A stretch of DNA of 64,000 bases. It comes from Plasmopara viticola (Eukaryota > Oomycota > Peronosporomycetes > Peronosporales > Peronosporaceae). The stretch covers positions 1 through 64,000 of the forward strand of contig MBPM02000123.1 in NCBI GenBank assembly GCA_001695595.3, in the 5' to 3' direction. Positions 43,731 through 57,319 of this stretch are shown here, piece by piece; positions within the stretch are counted from its first letter, which is position 1, and the number at the start of each line of letters is the position of its first letter. Made by a program: the position numbers and the translations under genes. The notes beneath the pieces were generated by a model. It worked only from the letters and a program-made list of their open reading frames with translations, ran no database searches and was not told the origin of the DNA.

Positions 43731-46474
43731 AAGAAGCGTTGCTCTCGACTGCTCTTATATGTGTCCCCAGAACTCCAGTGACATAGTCCCACGGGCTTTT
43801 GGCCTAATCAGAGCAAATTTTACACTTTTTCGTCGTCCGCGATTAACCCCTCGAGCCAAAAGAGATGTTCTGTGATTTTTTTCATCAAATGTGGAAGCAT
43901 TGCACTTCATGAGCTTAACTGGGCTACCTGAGCCTGTACTGCAAGAGCCCTAGAGCATAGACTTTGCTCATACAGCTCGAACGCCATAACGCGCCTCAGC
44001 TGCTTAGCAAGGAGCTACCTCAGACTTGTAAAATCTGGCAAGTCTTTATAGCAGTGCTCTGACGAATGCAAGGACGTGGTTTTACTTAACCTAGAGCCTT
44101 TGCAAGGGTTAAGGCGACAATTTACTCGCGTCCGTGAAGGATGGACAACAAATGTAACTAGTTGACGGGATCGTACAGCGCCTTCCACGGAGAAGGCGTG
44201 CAGGATGACTAACAATCTCTCGGTGAAGACCATTCACAATCTTAAATCTCAAAGGGCATCAACATGTGCAAAAGATTGCAGTTTGAAGACAGGTTTTTCG
44301 GAAACAGAACTTTTTGGTGTTAGTTCTACCAATAATCCTTTATTCGCGCCTGCAAAACGTGTATAGTATCCAAAATAGTAATGAGTCTTTTATCGATATC
44401 ACACGTAAATAATCACCGCGCCCTCGATTTCCAGCCAAGTACTGTGCTCATCATTGCGTGTGATACTGCTCAACAATCAGCGAATACTCAATAGCGCGAT
44501 CTACAACTTTCTTTGCTTGCCTCTAGCTCCATGTTTCATCTAAGCTAGGTTTTAGAGCTCAATAACTCATTTAAGCTATGTCGATCTCCAAGTTAGGTCA
44601 AAATGTTGCTCCTATGCTTTCACTTTTTTGAAAAAGCCACAAGTATTAGTTCCAGATTAGCGAGACTGACTGACGGCAAGATCATGAATCTGACGGCTCT
44701 ATCTCGTGCTTTATGCGCTCGACGGCTCGTCCTGCTGTTGCGTTGGACAATGGAGGCCCATCAAGTGGTCCTACGATCATAGGCGAGGGTTCATGAGCTC
44801 TCTGGGGGTCACATATCGGCAATACTAGATATACCGTACACACGATTGGTGGATATCATGGCGCTATTTTATCCATGCGATGAGTCCTAGGATTCGTACT
44901 GCAAATGCTTCTCGTGACATTGTACGGACAGATGGGCATAATACGTACGGTATGACGAAGGGTTAGGTCGTACATTACCGACATGGCTGCCACATTTCCA
45001 ACTTTTAAAAAGGCGGAATTGGATAATATCGCGCCATATAGAGCAACAAAAAAAAAAAACAGATTTTTCAAGTGTAGCACTCTCATCTGGTTCCGCTTTC
45101 GCGCACAGCAACGGAGAGGCTGACGACGACGGGCCTTTCGGTCCTTACTTTGCAGACAAGAAAGGTAAGTGCGTTTGATCGGATCGCTTGCGTGAGATTT
45201 GAGTCGATCCAGACAATGAGGCAAATGCTGAGCATTCTGCCTGTACCATTTTTATATCCTTCAAACCCTGTAAAAAAGCCATTGATTCATTACGCAGCAA
45301 GCTGAGACCATCCAGCTGAGACCAAATGCGCAAGCAAATTTTTCACTTGATTTTGTCTGAAATTTTGCTCAAAGCAATGCTTTCACGCAACCTCCTCACC
45401 TCTGCAGCGTTCGCCAATCAGCTCCATCAGGAGACTCTGAGGAATAGGTCAGCTAACCCTCTTCCCTCCTTGCACGCACTACATAATCCGGATTCTTGAG
45501 TCTGAGAGCAAAAGGGCCTAGCCCTGACTCATCGAAAGCGGGAGAGCCGCTTTTTCTTTCCTCCGAAAGTACCCACCGCTGCGCTCGTAATCAGGCGTAA
45601 TGTTGCCCACGATTTATGTGATTCATAGGCACACTAGAGGTCGTCCTTCCTCTGAGTATGGCGGCGACTGAGTCGGCAAGTGAGCTGGCCGCGTGTTAAG
45701 TAGGATGCGGATGGCCTGATAATTTGCGCCCTGGATTAATCTTTGGTCTTTTCCTTATACATCCATCATGGTACTATATTGCTTAGCCTCCGATAAGGCA
45801 CTGCGGGTAGGGGTGTTTGTACTTAATATCCTCCCATCGATTCTGTTTGCGGTGGTACTTTTTACAAACTATCTGCTCGTTTATGCTTTCCAACGATTCA
45901 AAAAAGTTACTCTATTATGGCTTACATTACTTTGCTATGCTTTTGCTTTTGCCCGCCCAAAAAGCTTTGGATTTTGCATACCATTGTCAGCATCTTGCAA
46001 GAATCAACATGATGAATTCAAAACAAAAAAAGGAAACGATCAAGTGTCTTCCTACTTTGCCTGCAAAGGTTGATTTGCGGCTACACGATTGTGAGACAAA
46101 GCGCAAAAAGCTGAGATGATGGACCTAAACATGACAAGTCAGAGCCGGTCCGGTACATATACAGCCAGGTGGGAAGATCGAAAAGTACTTTGAGCCCATA
46201 GACGGTCAGCGAGAGGGGCACAATAACTCTTGGGTTATTTTTTTCTCTACGGGCCAATCATCTGTTGTGAAGGGCGTCAATCCTTGTGACCAAAGAATCG
46301 ATGGATGTTTATAACTCCATGAAAAAAAAGTATCCGTGTTTTGTACATTACACATGCAAAGAGACGCCTAGCTACAAGACGTAGGGTACCAAGTGGCAAG
46401 AGGCCGGCTGGAGTAGTCGAGAGGAATAAAAACGGGATCGGGCCCCCGTGCAGCCGTTAAATAATTAAGGCAAC
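43731..46474. other. Gene-poor flank of the inverted arm
   Basis: No gene supported. Read on the minus strand, the first 150 bp include an ACATATAAGAGC box that looks like a retrotransposon LTR promoter. This would fit a Polinton inserted into or next to the Gypsy element seen at 35.6-36.3 kb. Frames at 45768-46119 encode hydrophobic runs with no family. The rest shows nothing. Confidence 0.4.
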
Positions 46475-47083
46475 TTAACGCGAGAGCAGCGTCGACGCAG
46501 ACAAGGTGCGGTCAATGGCCACGGGTGCCTCGATCTCGAGCAGATCGAGGTCGAGCTCGGGGTACAGGACGTCGATCCACGCCAACGGCGCGTCGTCGTC
46601 CGCGCGATGGCCTTTAAAGCGCCGCACGACCTCCACGGTCACTCGGGGATGGCACTGCTTGGCACACGGGCCGTCGGGCGGCGCCAACGCCAGCAGCTCG
46701 AGCGGCATCTTGAGCGCGCTTTTCGTCGGCGACAAGGCACGCTTTCGGGTAATGCGCCACGTCAAGGCCGGGTGGTCGCGCTGGAAAAACTGATTCGAGA
46801 ACGTGCAGACGACGGCCCGCGACTTTGTCCACTTGCGAAAGTGAAAGTAATTGAGTTGCCGCTGGAAGCTCGCGTACTTGCAGTGTTTAAAGTACTTGGG
46901 CAAGATGTAGCTCGTCATGGCCCCCATGTCGTGGATCTCAAACGCATGGCCGTCCGGCGTCCAGCGCAAGATGCGGGGACTTTCAACGTCCAGCATCCGA
47001 CGCAAGCTCTTGAGAAACGGCGCGACTTCCTTCACGAGCGTGCCGTCGATAAGTTCCGATGCAGAGGACTGGACGCGCGACAT
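46475..47083 (-). CDS. Heat shock factor (HSF)-type transcription factor
   Basis: Intact frame; the ATG at 47083 (MSRVQSSASELIDGT) is preferred over one 39 bp upstream. Residues about 20-115 form an HSF DNA-binding domain: VAPFLKSLRRMLDV, ILRWTPDGHAFEIHD, ILPKYFKHCKYASFQRQLNYFHFRKW, then FFQRDHPALTWRITRK. The recognition helix SFQRQLNYFHF is complete. The oligomerisation coiled-coil of classical HSFs is absent and the protein is only about 200 residues, as in many small oomycete HSFs. The gene is a G+C-rich island in A+T-rich repeats. The 5' region holds GGCAACGAGGCAAC tandem repeats (47090-47125). Confidence 0.85.
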   Translation of the reverse strand: MSRVQSSASELIDGTLVKEVAPFLKSLRRMLDVESPRILRWTPDGHAFEIHDMGAMTSYILPKYFKHCKYASFQRQLNYFHFRKWTKSRAVVCTFSNQFFQRDHPALTWRITRKRALSPTKSALKMPLELLALAPPDGPCAKQCHPRVTVEVVRRFKGHRADDDAPLAWIDVLYPELDLDLLEIEAPVAIDRTLSASTLLSR

Positions 47084-47122
47084 GGACGTGAACGGCAACG
47101 AGGCAACAAGGCAACGAGGCAA

Positions 47123-50100
47123 CGGGGCAGCTGGCGTGGCAGAACGGAAAGTGATACGGGCGCCGTGGCTTCCAGTGAGCGACCGCTTTTTTTGTCCAAT
47201 TACGGATTACGGGCGGTGGGACCGCGACCCGCGAATGAAAACATGATTTTCTACTGTAACGTGAGATACAGACGTCATGGTTTACGGTACTCCTCCGTGG
47301 CGATGTTCCACAACCAAGTTTTTTTTTTTTTCTTCTTCTATCGCTTGCTCACTTACTGGACGCTCGAGGCCTTAGCCATACATGATGGTGTCGGCGTAAT
47401 GGCATTGACGTCCCACACCTTAGCTCATGCATGGGAGCAAATCCATGAAGTGTTTCTTTGCCTCGCTTGTCCAATACAGTCCAACTGGTCCCTCCTCCCG
47501 GTGTTAAGGGGCAGTTTAGCGACTTGTGGGTTTTATACACAATTTGCCATGATCGTCTTTTTTATAATTCACTACATGCATTAAGTCAATCTATTCATTT
47601 CAGGAGGTGACCGTTGTCCACCAGTGAACAGAAAGCCAGCTTTAACCACAAAAGCGTAAAATGGCCCATTCAGTCCGTCTTACCAAGACATAACAGGACA
47701 AAAATGGGTGCTATATGCCACTCTTGACTCTCTTCGAAACAACGGTCTGACGAACGATGACCTAAGCCAAAACCAAGAAAGGTTGCTTCGGCTTCCACAG
47801 GTGCCACTTATGTGCCTGAGATCGCACCATTGAAGATTGCGCCTGTAGTAAGGCTGCGTCTGCGAAGGCTACACCTACCGGATTTCATAAAGCTTGGCTG
47901 TCAAAGAGCCTCTATAGCAAAAAAGACTGGAAGCGCTTCTAGAGGAAGATATGCGCTCTCGCTCGGTGATCTACAGCTTCGGAAGATACCCGCCTTGCTC
48001 TCTGCTGACTAGATTTGCAAAGTAGCCTCAGCTTAATGAAACTGTGTCTCATTAATTTCATCACCTGAGGATGCTGCCCTGGGGCAATTAAACTAATGTA
48101 AGACTGCAACTTTTTTAATTATAAAAGACATGGTTTTCAAGGAAAAAATGATTCAAGACGCTTTTTTACACTGGACGGATTAGGACGAAAATGGCGAAGC
48201 CAAATATGGTACAATTTTCAAGTGGGTCCAGTGGTTGCATTGGCAAGCGCATTGGGCGAGGGGCAACGTAGATTGCTTTCCACAGGGCTGGGTATCGGGT
48301 CTGACGATGAAGAAGAAAGTATTCTGTTTAAGTACCACTCGGACAATACAAACCGTTGTGTTGAGCAGTACGCCCAGTGGCTAGGCGAGCTGCGAGAGCT
48401 CTTCAATGGCACTTCTATCGTGGCATCCATCAACGTTTTTTCAGATGAAATGGTAATTGCTCCAGCACTACCTTACACTGGCTATGCGCGTACTCGTAGC
48501 ACCACAATTGATGCTTCGAAACGATATTACTTGGCATCGCAAGTACCTAGTAGTCAAGCGCCCGGTATAATGATACCCGCGGGCACTAACACATGCACAG
48601 TTCAGTCAAAAAAATCACTTTGAAATCGGATCAGCCTTTAGAGTATTAAAACCGTACTCAACCACCTTGGACAAAATACTTTGCGTCTATGGTCGTAAAT
48701 TACGACTTGGGTACGAGACAACTCACTTTTAAACGGCACGGCTACGCATAATCTCAAATTTGGCGCTGGAACGTAAATTACGAAGTTACCCCTAGCGTAC
48801 CTTAACGCGCGGCCTATTGATTGCAATTAACATACAACGTGCCTACTTCTTCTGCTTCCAGATCGCAACGACCTTAGTAGAGTCAGACCAAACTTTTCCA
48901 ATGACTTTGCGAGTCCTGTGAAGAGAATACCCATTCCAATTGATAAGGCAAATGAGAGCACCTCTCTTATTCGCAACGAAGTTGCCGCTCACTAAGGTGG
49001 TCAAGGAGCACCGAAAAAGGCCGCCTCAACCTTGGCCTTTGCCTTCTTCATGAAAAGCAGTAGCTTTTGTGCGATCGTGTGTGCGCGCTTTAGCCTTTTC
49101 CATAGGTCGTCACCGGTTGTCAGGCCTAGGCTTCTTCGGGTAACTCTTGCCCTTGAGACAGAGATAGACACCTTCGAACACATTTAATTGAGTAGCTGCG
49201 CATCAAAAGTGCTGCTTCCTATATTCAGCATCCGGCAGCTCGAGTTGCTGAGAATTTAAATGTCCACACGAGCTTTACAGTCGGATCGACCAGCGCGCAT
49301 CTTGAGCTGCCAAAATACTACCAAATAGTAACTTTTATATGTAGCAATCTCCAGAGTCGGCCCACTGACACATTAATGGGTACTCAGCTCCTCAGCCTCT
49401 ATGTCGGTAGCTACGGCACAAGCAGCCGCCGTGTGACCTTCCCTACTCATCTCATCAACGAGGCCGAGCGCGGAAGCAAATCAGCTAACAGCTTTGGAAA
49501 AAATATACTGGATCTTTGTGAAATTTGGAGTCCTAGGAATCGTACTACCTATAAGGTTACCCCACATATGTGCCGAAATCGTTTTGAAAGGGTTGATAGC
49601 GTATGATATCCATGCCATTCTATGATTGTGAAAGATGTGACTGCTAGCATAAAATCAAAAAATAATGTCAATATCGGACATCTTTCGAGTAGTAGGCTTT
49701 TCGTTTCTAACAATGTTTAATAGAGAAAAAATGCAAGCTTTCCCATTCATTCTCTTGTATGATCTTATGCTTGTTTTAGGAGAAAGCAATCGTATCATTT
49801 GTCTTGCAAATTTTTGCTTCAGTCAACTATTTAGCATAGTCCGATAATTGTTTTTTGTATGGAAACCGGTCTCACATTAAAATAGCGTGCGCTTCGCCAG
49901 TCCAAAAATAGAGAATGTACATGAATCTTTAAAAGCTTTATTTATCATCAGGCATACTATCTCTGAAATATATCAGGCTCTAAGCTCAGCCAAGGCTCAG
50001 AAGCTTCGTCCTTTAAACGGCTTTGTAGATCCAATACCTTTGGCAGTGCCTTCAGTAGTAGTGCACATGCCGTGACTAGAAATGTCAAATTAAGCCTTAT

Positions 50101-52761
50101 ACTTTAGCCCCAAAACGTCTAGAGCCAGTCAAACTAAATTTGTGCTGCCGAAACTTCTTAATTTTACAGCTAGGCCTTGTTTACACTTAAAACGTTTAGA
50201 GCCAGTCGAACGTTAAGGACTTATTGCTGGTACTCTTTCTAAGGTATTAGTCAAAAACTTTTGGTTGATGAAATTTCTTTGCCCGTGCGCAATATACTGC
50301 GGCGCGACGAAGTTTATCGAGCCACAAAATGGGTTTTTATACTCTCGTACATTGGCGTGCAGATTGATCATCCGCTGGGGCTGGCTATTAGATAATTATA
50401 ACTTATTGAGACTAGTGCAGGGGCTAAGTGTATCAAGCACACACCTATCATGAGTAAAAAGTTCTTCCCAGTGGCGACAAGCATATTCCTAACTCTGAAG
50501 ACGCCTCGTCTACCGGCGACCCTTCGAGTCCCTTTGCACGACGAAGCTTCACTCCATCGGTCCCTTCACAGAAGATGTGTCCTATATTACCGCAGCCAAT
50601 GCACCAGATGCTGCTTTGCTTAAGTATTTTGGGATTAAACACGGGTCAACACCACTACGCTTAAACTTGTAATACGCATTGACCCACCAGCTCACAGCAC
50701 CCAGGGGAAGAGAATATGCCTGTGGCCGTACCCCCTTAAGGATCGAATAAAAATGGCCTGCACTTTTTTCAATTGAGTGCGAGATGAGTCTACCTTAGAC
50801 CACTAATGAACAGTGCCACCTATACTAGTCTGAAAGTGGCGCCCAAGTGATGGATGCCCCCATTTTCCGGAACATGTACATATTAATCATGCCTACCTTC
50901 CTTACAGGCACAAGTCCAAAGTGCTCGCATAATTCAAACTTGATTAATAAAACTGCTCCCGACAACTTCTTCTACGTTTTCAAAAACAAACCATCTCCAG
51001 GAATACTTCTGGGTGAGCGGCCAAAATTAAGTCAAGACTTCCAAGAAGTGGGAAGCGAACGCCACCATACCTGAGCATCCTCGCTCACGTCTGCCTTTAT
51101 GGCGATCGCTATATTCCCTTTAAAATGATGATCTTGTCTTCTCTTCTCTCCAACGATGGATACTTACAGCTTCATTAACTACACCTACATTGGGGCTGCA
51201 ATGGAAATCTTCCAAGCCTATGCTACTGAGCCTTAAGCACAGACCTTGATCTTGAAGCTCGACTTTTCTTACGGGGTCCAGTCTCTGACGACTGCAAGTA
51301 CTGCAATTGTCACCGTCTCTTTGAGCCATAGAAGCCACCGAGCAGTGCAAAGTTTTGCCTGAAAAATAAAAAAATGGTTTTATTCATCTCGAAGCCTTTG
51401 CGAGTGCTTGAGTTGTCGACACACCCACATAAGAATTGGATTGAACGCATGTGCTACCTTTTATGACAAGGTTACACAAGAGGTGGAATTATGACTTTAC
51501 AAAAATCTCAACTTTCCAAAAGCAGCTAAACATACCTCTGCACTTAACGTTTTTGCTGCGGCTTAAGCTGCATAAGTATAAGCGAATATGTCAGCATCAA
51601 AGGCTGTGCCTGCAACGACTATACCTGTGACAAAAAATGTGTTCGGGGCTAAGTTTGCGCCCATGCGATGAGCGGCAATCCTACAGAAACTTGCTGATAT
51701 AGAGCCACTGAAATAAGAAAGAGTCAAAAGAGCACGTCTAACCGCTATCTATTATTCCCAGTCATTTTTGCGTTGGGTGAATATTCGGCTAACACTTTAC
51801 CAGCCAGGGCTACAAGAAAACTTCAAGTCGGAGGCAACGCTGCCAATAAACTTTATCACCCGATGGTGCATGTATGACTCAAAGTCAAATCCACACACTA
51901 TGAAAACGTTTCTTTAAGAAAAAACGCGTGGGCTCTCAAAGCAAAGATCCGACCTTGAATGGCCTATTTATTGATGTTGTCAGCATCTATTACTAGGAAA
52001 ACAGAGTGAAGTGAAATTCAGCAGCCCTGGAAGTGCACCCCTCGAATAATTTTTTCTCAATGCAGTAAATCGGGAAGCTATGTGCCTTCCCCGTAGTCAG
52101 TTTTCGATGCAAGTCGCCAATCCGTGAGAGATCTGTCGACTTTCAAACCAATGGATAAAAAAAGGAGGTATAGATGCCATGTCACCAATACTTAGATGTA
52201 TTGAAAGCTACAGCAGGGCTGTCGTAGCTATTCATTAAGAGGAAATATGGCTAATTCTCTGAACTTTGCTCTTAACTTTAAACAAGTGGGAATTGCAGAA
52301 CATTATCTGCCTTACTCCAAGAAAAAAAATGATTTTAAGTACTAGAAAAAAAAACTGTATTACGACAAGATTTAATTTGTATTTGTTTTGTAAATTAGAA
52401 AGAGCTAATACAAGTGTTTTTGATATGAATAAATTGAAACGTTGACTCACGATCGGGGGAGTGGGCGTTGCACCCATAAGCACGAAAACGAAACCTTTGT
52501 TATAACTTCTAAATTCCGAATTTGTTCTTTGATTTGCTATATTAAAAGAATCCTCTGTGGGGCAAGTAGCTTATCTTTAATTGAAGAATTACTCGTATGC
52601 GATGTCCGAAGACATGCTATTAAAATTCCATTCGAAAAGAGAGGTGAAATACGAAGCTGACCTCATATCCGCAATTTACCATTATTTTTTAAACAGCCTA
52701 GTTTTTCTTTTTTTTGGAAATCTACCTACTATTATTCACAGTAGACTATACATAGACATTT
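47123..52761. other. Gene-poor, repeat-derived region
   Basis: No gene can be supported. A frame at 48222-48623 (133 codons) contains INVFSDEMVIAPALPYTGYA, which has a transposon-protein look but no identifiable family, and it stops abruptly. The remainder is non-coding with many short A/T runs. Confidence 0.4.
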
Positions 52762-52823
52762 GGGCTAATCGTATGCATAACGCACTTTGCACGGGCCAAT
52801 CGTATGCATAACGCACTTTGCAT
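52762..52823. repeat. 31-bp tandem duplication
   Basis: Two adjacent copies of a 31-bp unit containing AATCGTATGCATAACGCAC, differing at two positions. Local duplication in non-coding DNA. Confidence 0.8.
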
Positions 52824-55800
52824 TGTATCTGCAAAGGCGGCACATACATGAATCAGCGAGCCTTATAAAGTTAATTTGTACTTAACGATGCGGTTCACGA
52901 ATTAAAAAGCCAAATAGATGAACCGAGTCACTCTAAAATATAACTCACCCTCTGTAGCGCGGAGGCTGTCGAGATAAGTGAGGGGGAACTCTCAAAATAT
53001 CTGTTTAACATTTTTCACGAAACAGTCGTCACACTTAGCATATCGGTAAATATACGAAAGCGATGGTTTACGGGATACGAGTGCATCCGCAAAGATAAAC
53101 TGAACATTTTTAGGATTAGCACGAGAGAGGGAGTTCGAATATATTAATTAAATGGGCCAGATACTCGAATCCCACCGCTAGAAGTGTCAAGCTCAAAATT
53201 TTGAGCAAGAGATATCGTCGTTCCATCTCACCTTTCAGATGCATGGAAACGCATGCATTGTCGACCTTCTCAAAACAACGACGACGCAATTATCAAATTT
53301 GCGAGGCGTCTTATGATGTATTTGATCTTCAGAATTCCAAATTTTATATGAGTCTACAGGATTACCCAGAAAGTCTGTTGGATAGCTATTTCCGTGCTCG
53401 AAATTTTTGGTACAGTGAAGGCAAGTGGCCATACGGCAGCTGGTATCATTATATCAACCACCGTATAAGCTATAAGTTTAAAATTCTACGAACATGAAAG
53501 GCAATTCATTCGAGCGGTTGGTCGAGATAGGCGCATACTATGTAAGAAAGTGACGTACCGACGAAGTTTAAAAAGCTCGCGCTAAGACTCAGAGCGGTCG
53601 ATCTGAATTTCAAGCTCATAAGCTTCACGGATAAAGGTGTCCACCCCAGCTTCGTAATCCACATACAAGTCTCCCCGATCTTGGCGTCGGGAAGTCCTCG
53701 CCCGCCTCCCCAGTGCTTTTCTTGGCTTGGTTAAGTCGTATTGTTACTCAGTGCATATGAGCGGGGATGCGTTGGCGCCAGTTTATGCGTAGGATCGGCC
53801 ACGGTAGACCAAGCTTCATTTCAGCCCTACGTTTATCTTGAGAAATGCGAGTAGTTAAATTGCTTGCAGAGCGATGCTTCTCCGCGTTCGAGGCTTGAGT
53901 CCGTTCGGACACGACCTAAAGATTCCAATGCTGATGCACTTAAGGCATGTCTCAACTAAGAGGTCGATGTTAGCGTACGTTTATCTGTTGTCTACGTCTG
54001 CCAGACGTCGGTCGCAGACCTCATTGAATCGAGGACTCTTTTTGGGATGCACGATGTTTCGATATCGTTATTATGCCCCTAATTGTGGCAAAAATCCCAA
54101 GCTCCACTTTCATCTGAAGTGTAATCTTGCGCGACGCTGTCGTCAGGGTCAAACTCAGTATAGCTATACCCAGTCCGAAGGCTCATTGCAATACTTCGGC
54201 AAGATTACCTTAACTTTGTTGAGCTGTCAAATCATAAAGGCTGACGTCTCCGACATGACTATGCACCCGTCACTAGGACATGAAACTGAGGCTTCAAGCA
54301 ATTCTTATCTCGAGGTTCCTGGTGGCCAGGTTCAAACATGACATATTGCTTTTCACGGCTTAAGTACAAGACTACAAAATATGTATTGCACATCGAAATT
54401 GCGTTAGTGAAGTCGATGAGAGACTGAAGCGGAAGCCTTGGTTCGATCTCGCTCGGCTGAAGACTTGTCATTGACTGATAAAGGACTGTCGTTAATTGAT
54501 CTATTGTCCACAATATAAAGCCAGCTCGTCCACTTTTTCTAGAATTACGCAAGATTGATTCTGCTGTGACTGCACCTCGTGCTCTTGCACCTCATCGGAG
54601 GTGCTCTTTTTTGTCAAACACAAACATATAATCTGTCAGTGGGTATGGGGTGCATGTGATGCGTATGGTCGCTCGTGAGTTTGGTGTGCAGCGCACAGTC
54701 CTGCGACTAGCAGAGTGAGGAGCCTCTAAGGACTATGTGGCTGATTGTACAAGCTGCTGGCTCACAAGACTTTGTCAAGGAAAGTATCCACTCTTTTTAA
54801 TTCTGATGTCGAGGCTGAAAGGTTGTAGTCGATCATGAGACTCGGGTCTTGCTTGCTCTTAACAAAGGATAACTGACGCGCGTGGCGCGTTCGTACTCTA
54901 AGAGAAATTAGTTCGTCATCTGACGGCATAGCGTACTTACGCTAACATTTCGTGTGGCATTCGGATAGTGCGAGCTGGCTGTTACTCAGTCTGTGACTTC
55001 AAATAGGCTATGATTCTCATTTTGTTTGTCGTGCAGGCTTCTGAGAAGCGGCATAAGTCGTAACGGTGATGTCTGTTTCTAGAAGTCTCAAGAAAAATTG
55101 TTAGAACATATAAGGTCAAAGGATTTGATTGGGGGGAGTGTAACGGGATTGCATGAGCCCTGTGTATATAAAAGTATTACCAAATTTTGTGACATAAATC
55201 GCTGTATCGAAGAGCTCACTAAAAATCGGTACACGCTCTACAGACCACGACTATATGCATAATAGTAGAATTCACTATGCTTAATAGTAGTCGCTCTCGA
55301 TGTTTGAAAGATGCAACATAAGCTGTCCAGAAGGCTGATTAAAGATATTTAGGTCTCGAATGATATATATGTACATTTACCTGAGAGAGGTAAAGGAACA
55401 TCATCCCTAAAATATGTTTTAGTTTTAATTTAAACCAGTTGCACCCAGTTCTTCGAGGCTTGGTAGATCTGCTAGCCTTTAATTGGACAACTTCTTCTGT
55501 CAATAAGGTCTCTTTGCTAGGCACAAGGTCGTTCGAGACTCATAGTGGTCGGAGATTCTTGCATTTCTATTCTCCTTTTGGCTCAGCTATGTTATCCGCA
55601 CTTTGAAATACTTTGCTACCCACCTGCGGTCCTATGTCACCCAGTGCATTTTGTGAGTCTATGTTATCACTCGCGAAGCTTTGTAACCCACATGTGAAGG
55701 TACTGTGTTACCGACTGTGGCTCGCGGACCAACGAGATTCGCTTGTAGAGCTTTGTTACCCACACTTAACGGCTTTATGTTACCAACATTTAAAGCACTA

Positions 55801-56714
55801 TTTTACTGTATTTGGTATCCAATGTTGCCAGCGACTTTACAACCCGCTAAGCATAGTAAAAAGACGTGGTCAAGTCTGTCTACAAAAAAGTTTAAGTATT
55901 TTCAATACTCATACTAATATCGGGTCCAGCTTTACTTGCAAGAAGAGCCATACGAACAACTCGAGAAAATACATGACTCACTTAAGCCTTATTGCGCGGA
56001 TTTGGGGGGCTGCTACGTTGAGCCTTGGCTAGCTTCTTGACTCGAGGCTAGCAATTTCAGCTGTAATTAGTATGTGTATCTAGCTCCATACGAGGTAGGT
56101 GCACGGCCAATATAATCGACCGTCTTTTTCGATATCCAAGGCCACAACAAACATGATCTCAAACAACTTATCGCTTAGCTTTTAAATGTACATGACACTG
56201 CACCTGATAATAAATCGACTTTAATGAGCTTGACAAAGACTGAAGACAATAAATTCGACTATCACAAAAATCACACATACCCGATATTTGCCACAATAGT
56301 TAGTAATGCTATATCGTGTGACACGAGTGAAGTATAGTTTTCAGCATGTGTACAAAGACAACGCAGTAGCTAATCTGAGTAGTGAACAGGAGCACTATCC
56401 ATGATCAAAAGATCTTGCAAACTCGTAAAAGCCAATAGAGCGGCTTCTTCTCGACTGCGCACAGGCCATTGTTATTTGGAATCAGAAGCAACGGACGCTC
56501 GTATGTAATCTGCGATTGAATAACCATACCCAAAATCACGATTGATAGACCGCGACATATGGATAGCGCCATCGCTATACTAAACACTCATCCAAGCTGG
56601 CGGTCAAGAAGTGCTTTAAAAAAGCAGCGTGCAGTATGAAAAGGCCGCTGCTTTCCAAAAAGTAATACTATGCTGAGAAATGTAAACATGTGGGGTAGAC
56701 CATACAATTTATTT
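52824..56714. other. Gene-poor region with retrotransposon traces
   Basis: No gene supported. A polypurine tract (GGGGGGAG) directly followed by TGTAACGGGATTGC at about 55132-55153, and then TATATAAAAG, looks like the PPT and 3' LTR start of a retrotransposon. Around 55588-55810 there are degenerate repeats of the GCTTTGTTACCCAC/CTATGTTACC type. Frames such as 53201-53497 and 53874-54341 show no family motif. Confidence 0.4.
55140..55240 (+). mobile_element. Possible LTR start after a polypurine tract
   Basis: GGGGGGAG immediately followed by TGTAACGGG, the usual order at the 3' end of a Gypsy-type element, with a TATA-like TATATAAAAG 30 bp in. The matching 5' LTR and internal genes are not visible, so the right boundary is unknown. 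Confidence 0.3.
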
Positions 56715-57319
56715 AGGGAAATGATACCGGGCAGGCACTTTTCGCTAACGGGCAGGCACTGATGTTTATATGAATTAAATTGATTGGCATTTCTCCTCTG
56801 TGATTGGCTGGAGGGTTAATTCTCAGTCGTGATATCAATTCTCATATGCTACACCAATCTCATATGCAACTTATCCCAAAACTACTTTTCGACGTTAGAA
56901 CCGCGACTTTACACGCAACTTTGACGTATTCTTAGTTGCGTGGAAAGCCATATATTTCCCTTTATGAAACACGCCTAAGATGTAATCGATGTATGTGCGA
57001 CGAACATGCATATCAAGTGCTAACACATTCGAGTCCTCAATGACTTGCTCGCAATTGTCGTCTCGCTTAGCGATCGAGCATCTGAAGTAGACCCTCGATG
57101 TATTGACACGCCTTTTCTTTCCAGAAGTAAAGGGAACTACCAACGCCTCGCGCTTTCGAGACGTAACCTTATAATACAATTACCATAGCTAAGCAACCGC
57201 TTCATTTTCCGTAATTTTTCTGTAGCCTAGAAATTATGATTGTATGCCAATCAATTTAATTCATATAAACATCAGTGCCTGCCCGTTAGCGAAAATTGCC
57301 TGCCCGGTATCATTTCCCT
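56715..57319. mobile_element. 605-bp DNA element with 75-bp terminal inverted repeats
   Basis: 56715-56789 and 57245-57319 are near-perfect inverted repeats beginning AGGGAAATGATACCGGGCAG. Each contains a doubled GGGCAGGCACT motif about 20 bp apart, separated by TTTCGCTAAC. The flanks TTATTT and TTGTTT could be a degraded 6-bp target duplication. Inside, a 94-codon frame (57179-56895, minus) reads SGKKRRVNTSRVYFR and YIDYILGVFHKGKYMAFH, with no transposase motif. It is a non-autonomous (MITE-like) element of unassigned superfamily, with either a captured coding piece or a remnant of its own. Confidence 0.8.

Noticed and set aside
43666..43875. An ORF starting in the Polinton terminal repeat and running into flank
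   Set aside because: It crosses the element boundary and the target duplication, so it is accidental.
46607..47584. A 325-codon plus-strand frame opposite the HSF gene
   Set aside because: It is the antisense shadow of a G+C-rich coding region, and the HSF domain on the minus strand is unambiguous.
48222..48623. A 133-codon frame with transposon-like look
   Set aside because: No family could be named, and flanking frames are closed.
54575..54615. GCACCTC...GAGGTGC hairpin followed by T6 as a terminator
   Set aside because: No gene ends nearby, and hairpin-T-tract termination is a bacterial feature not expected for this nuclear DNA.
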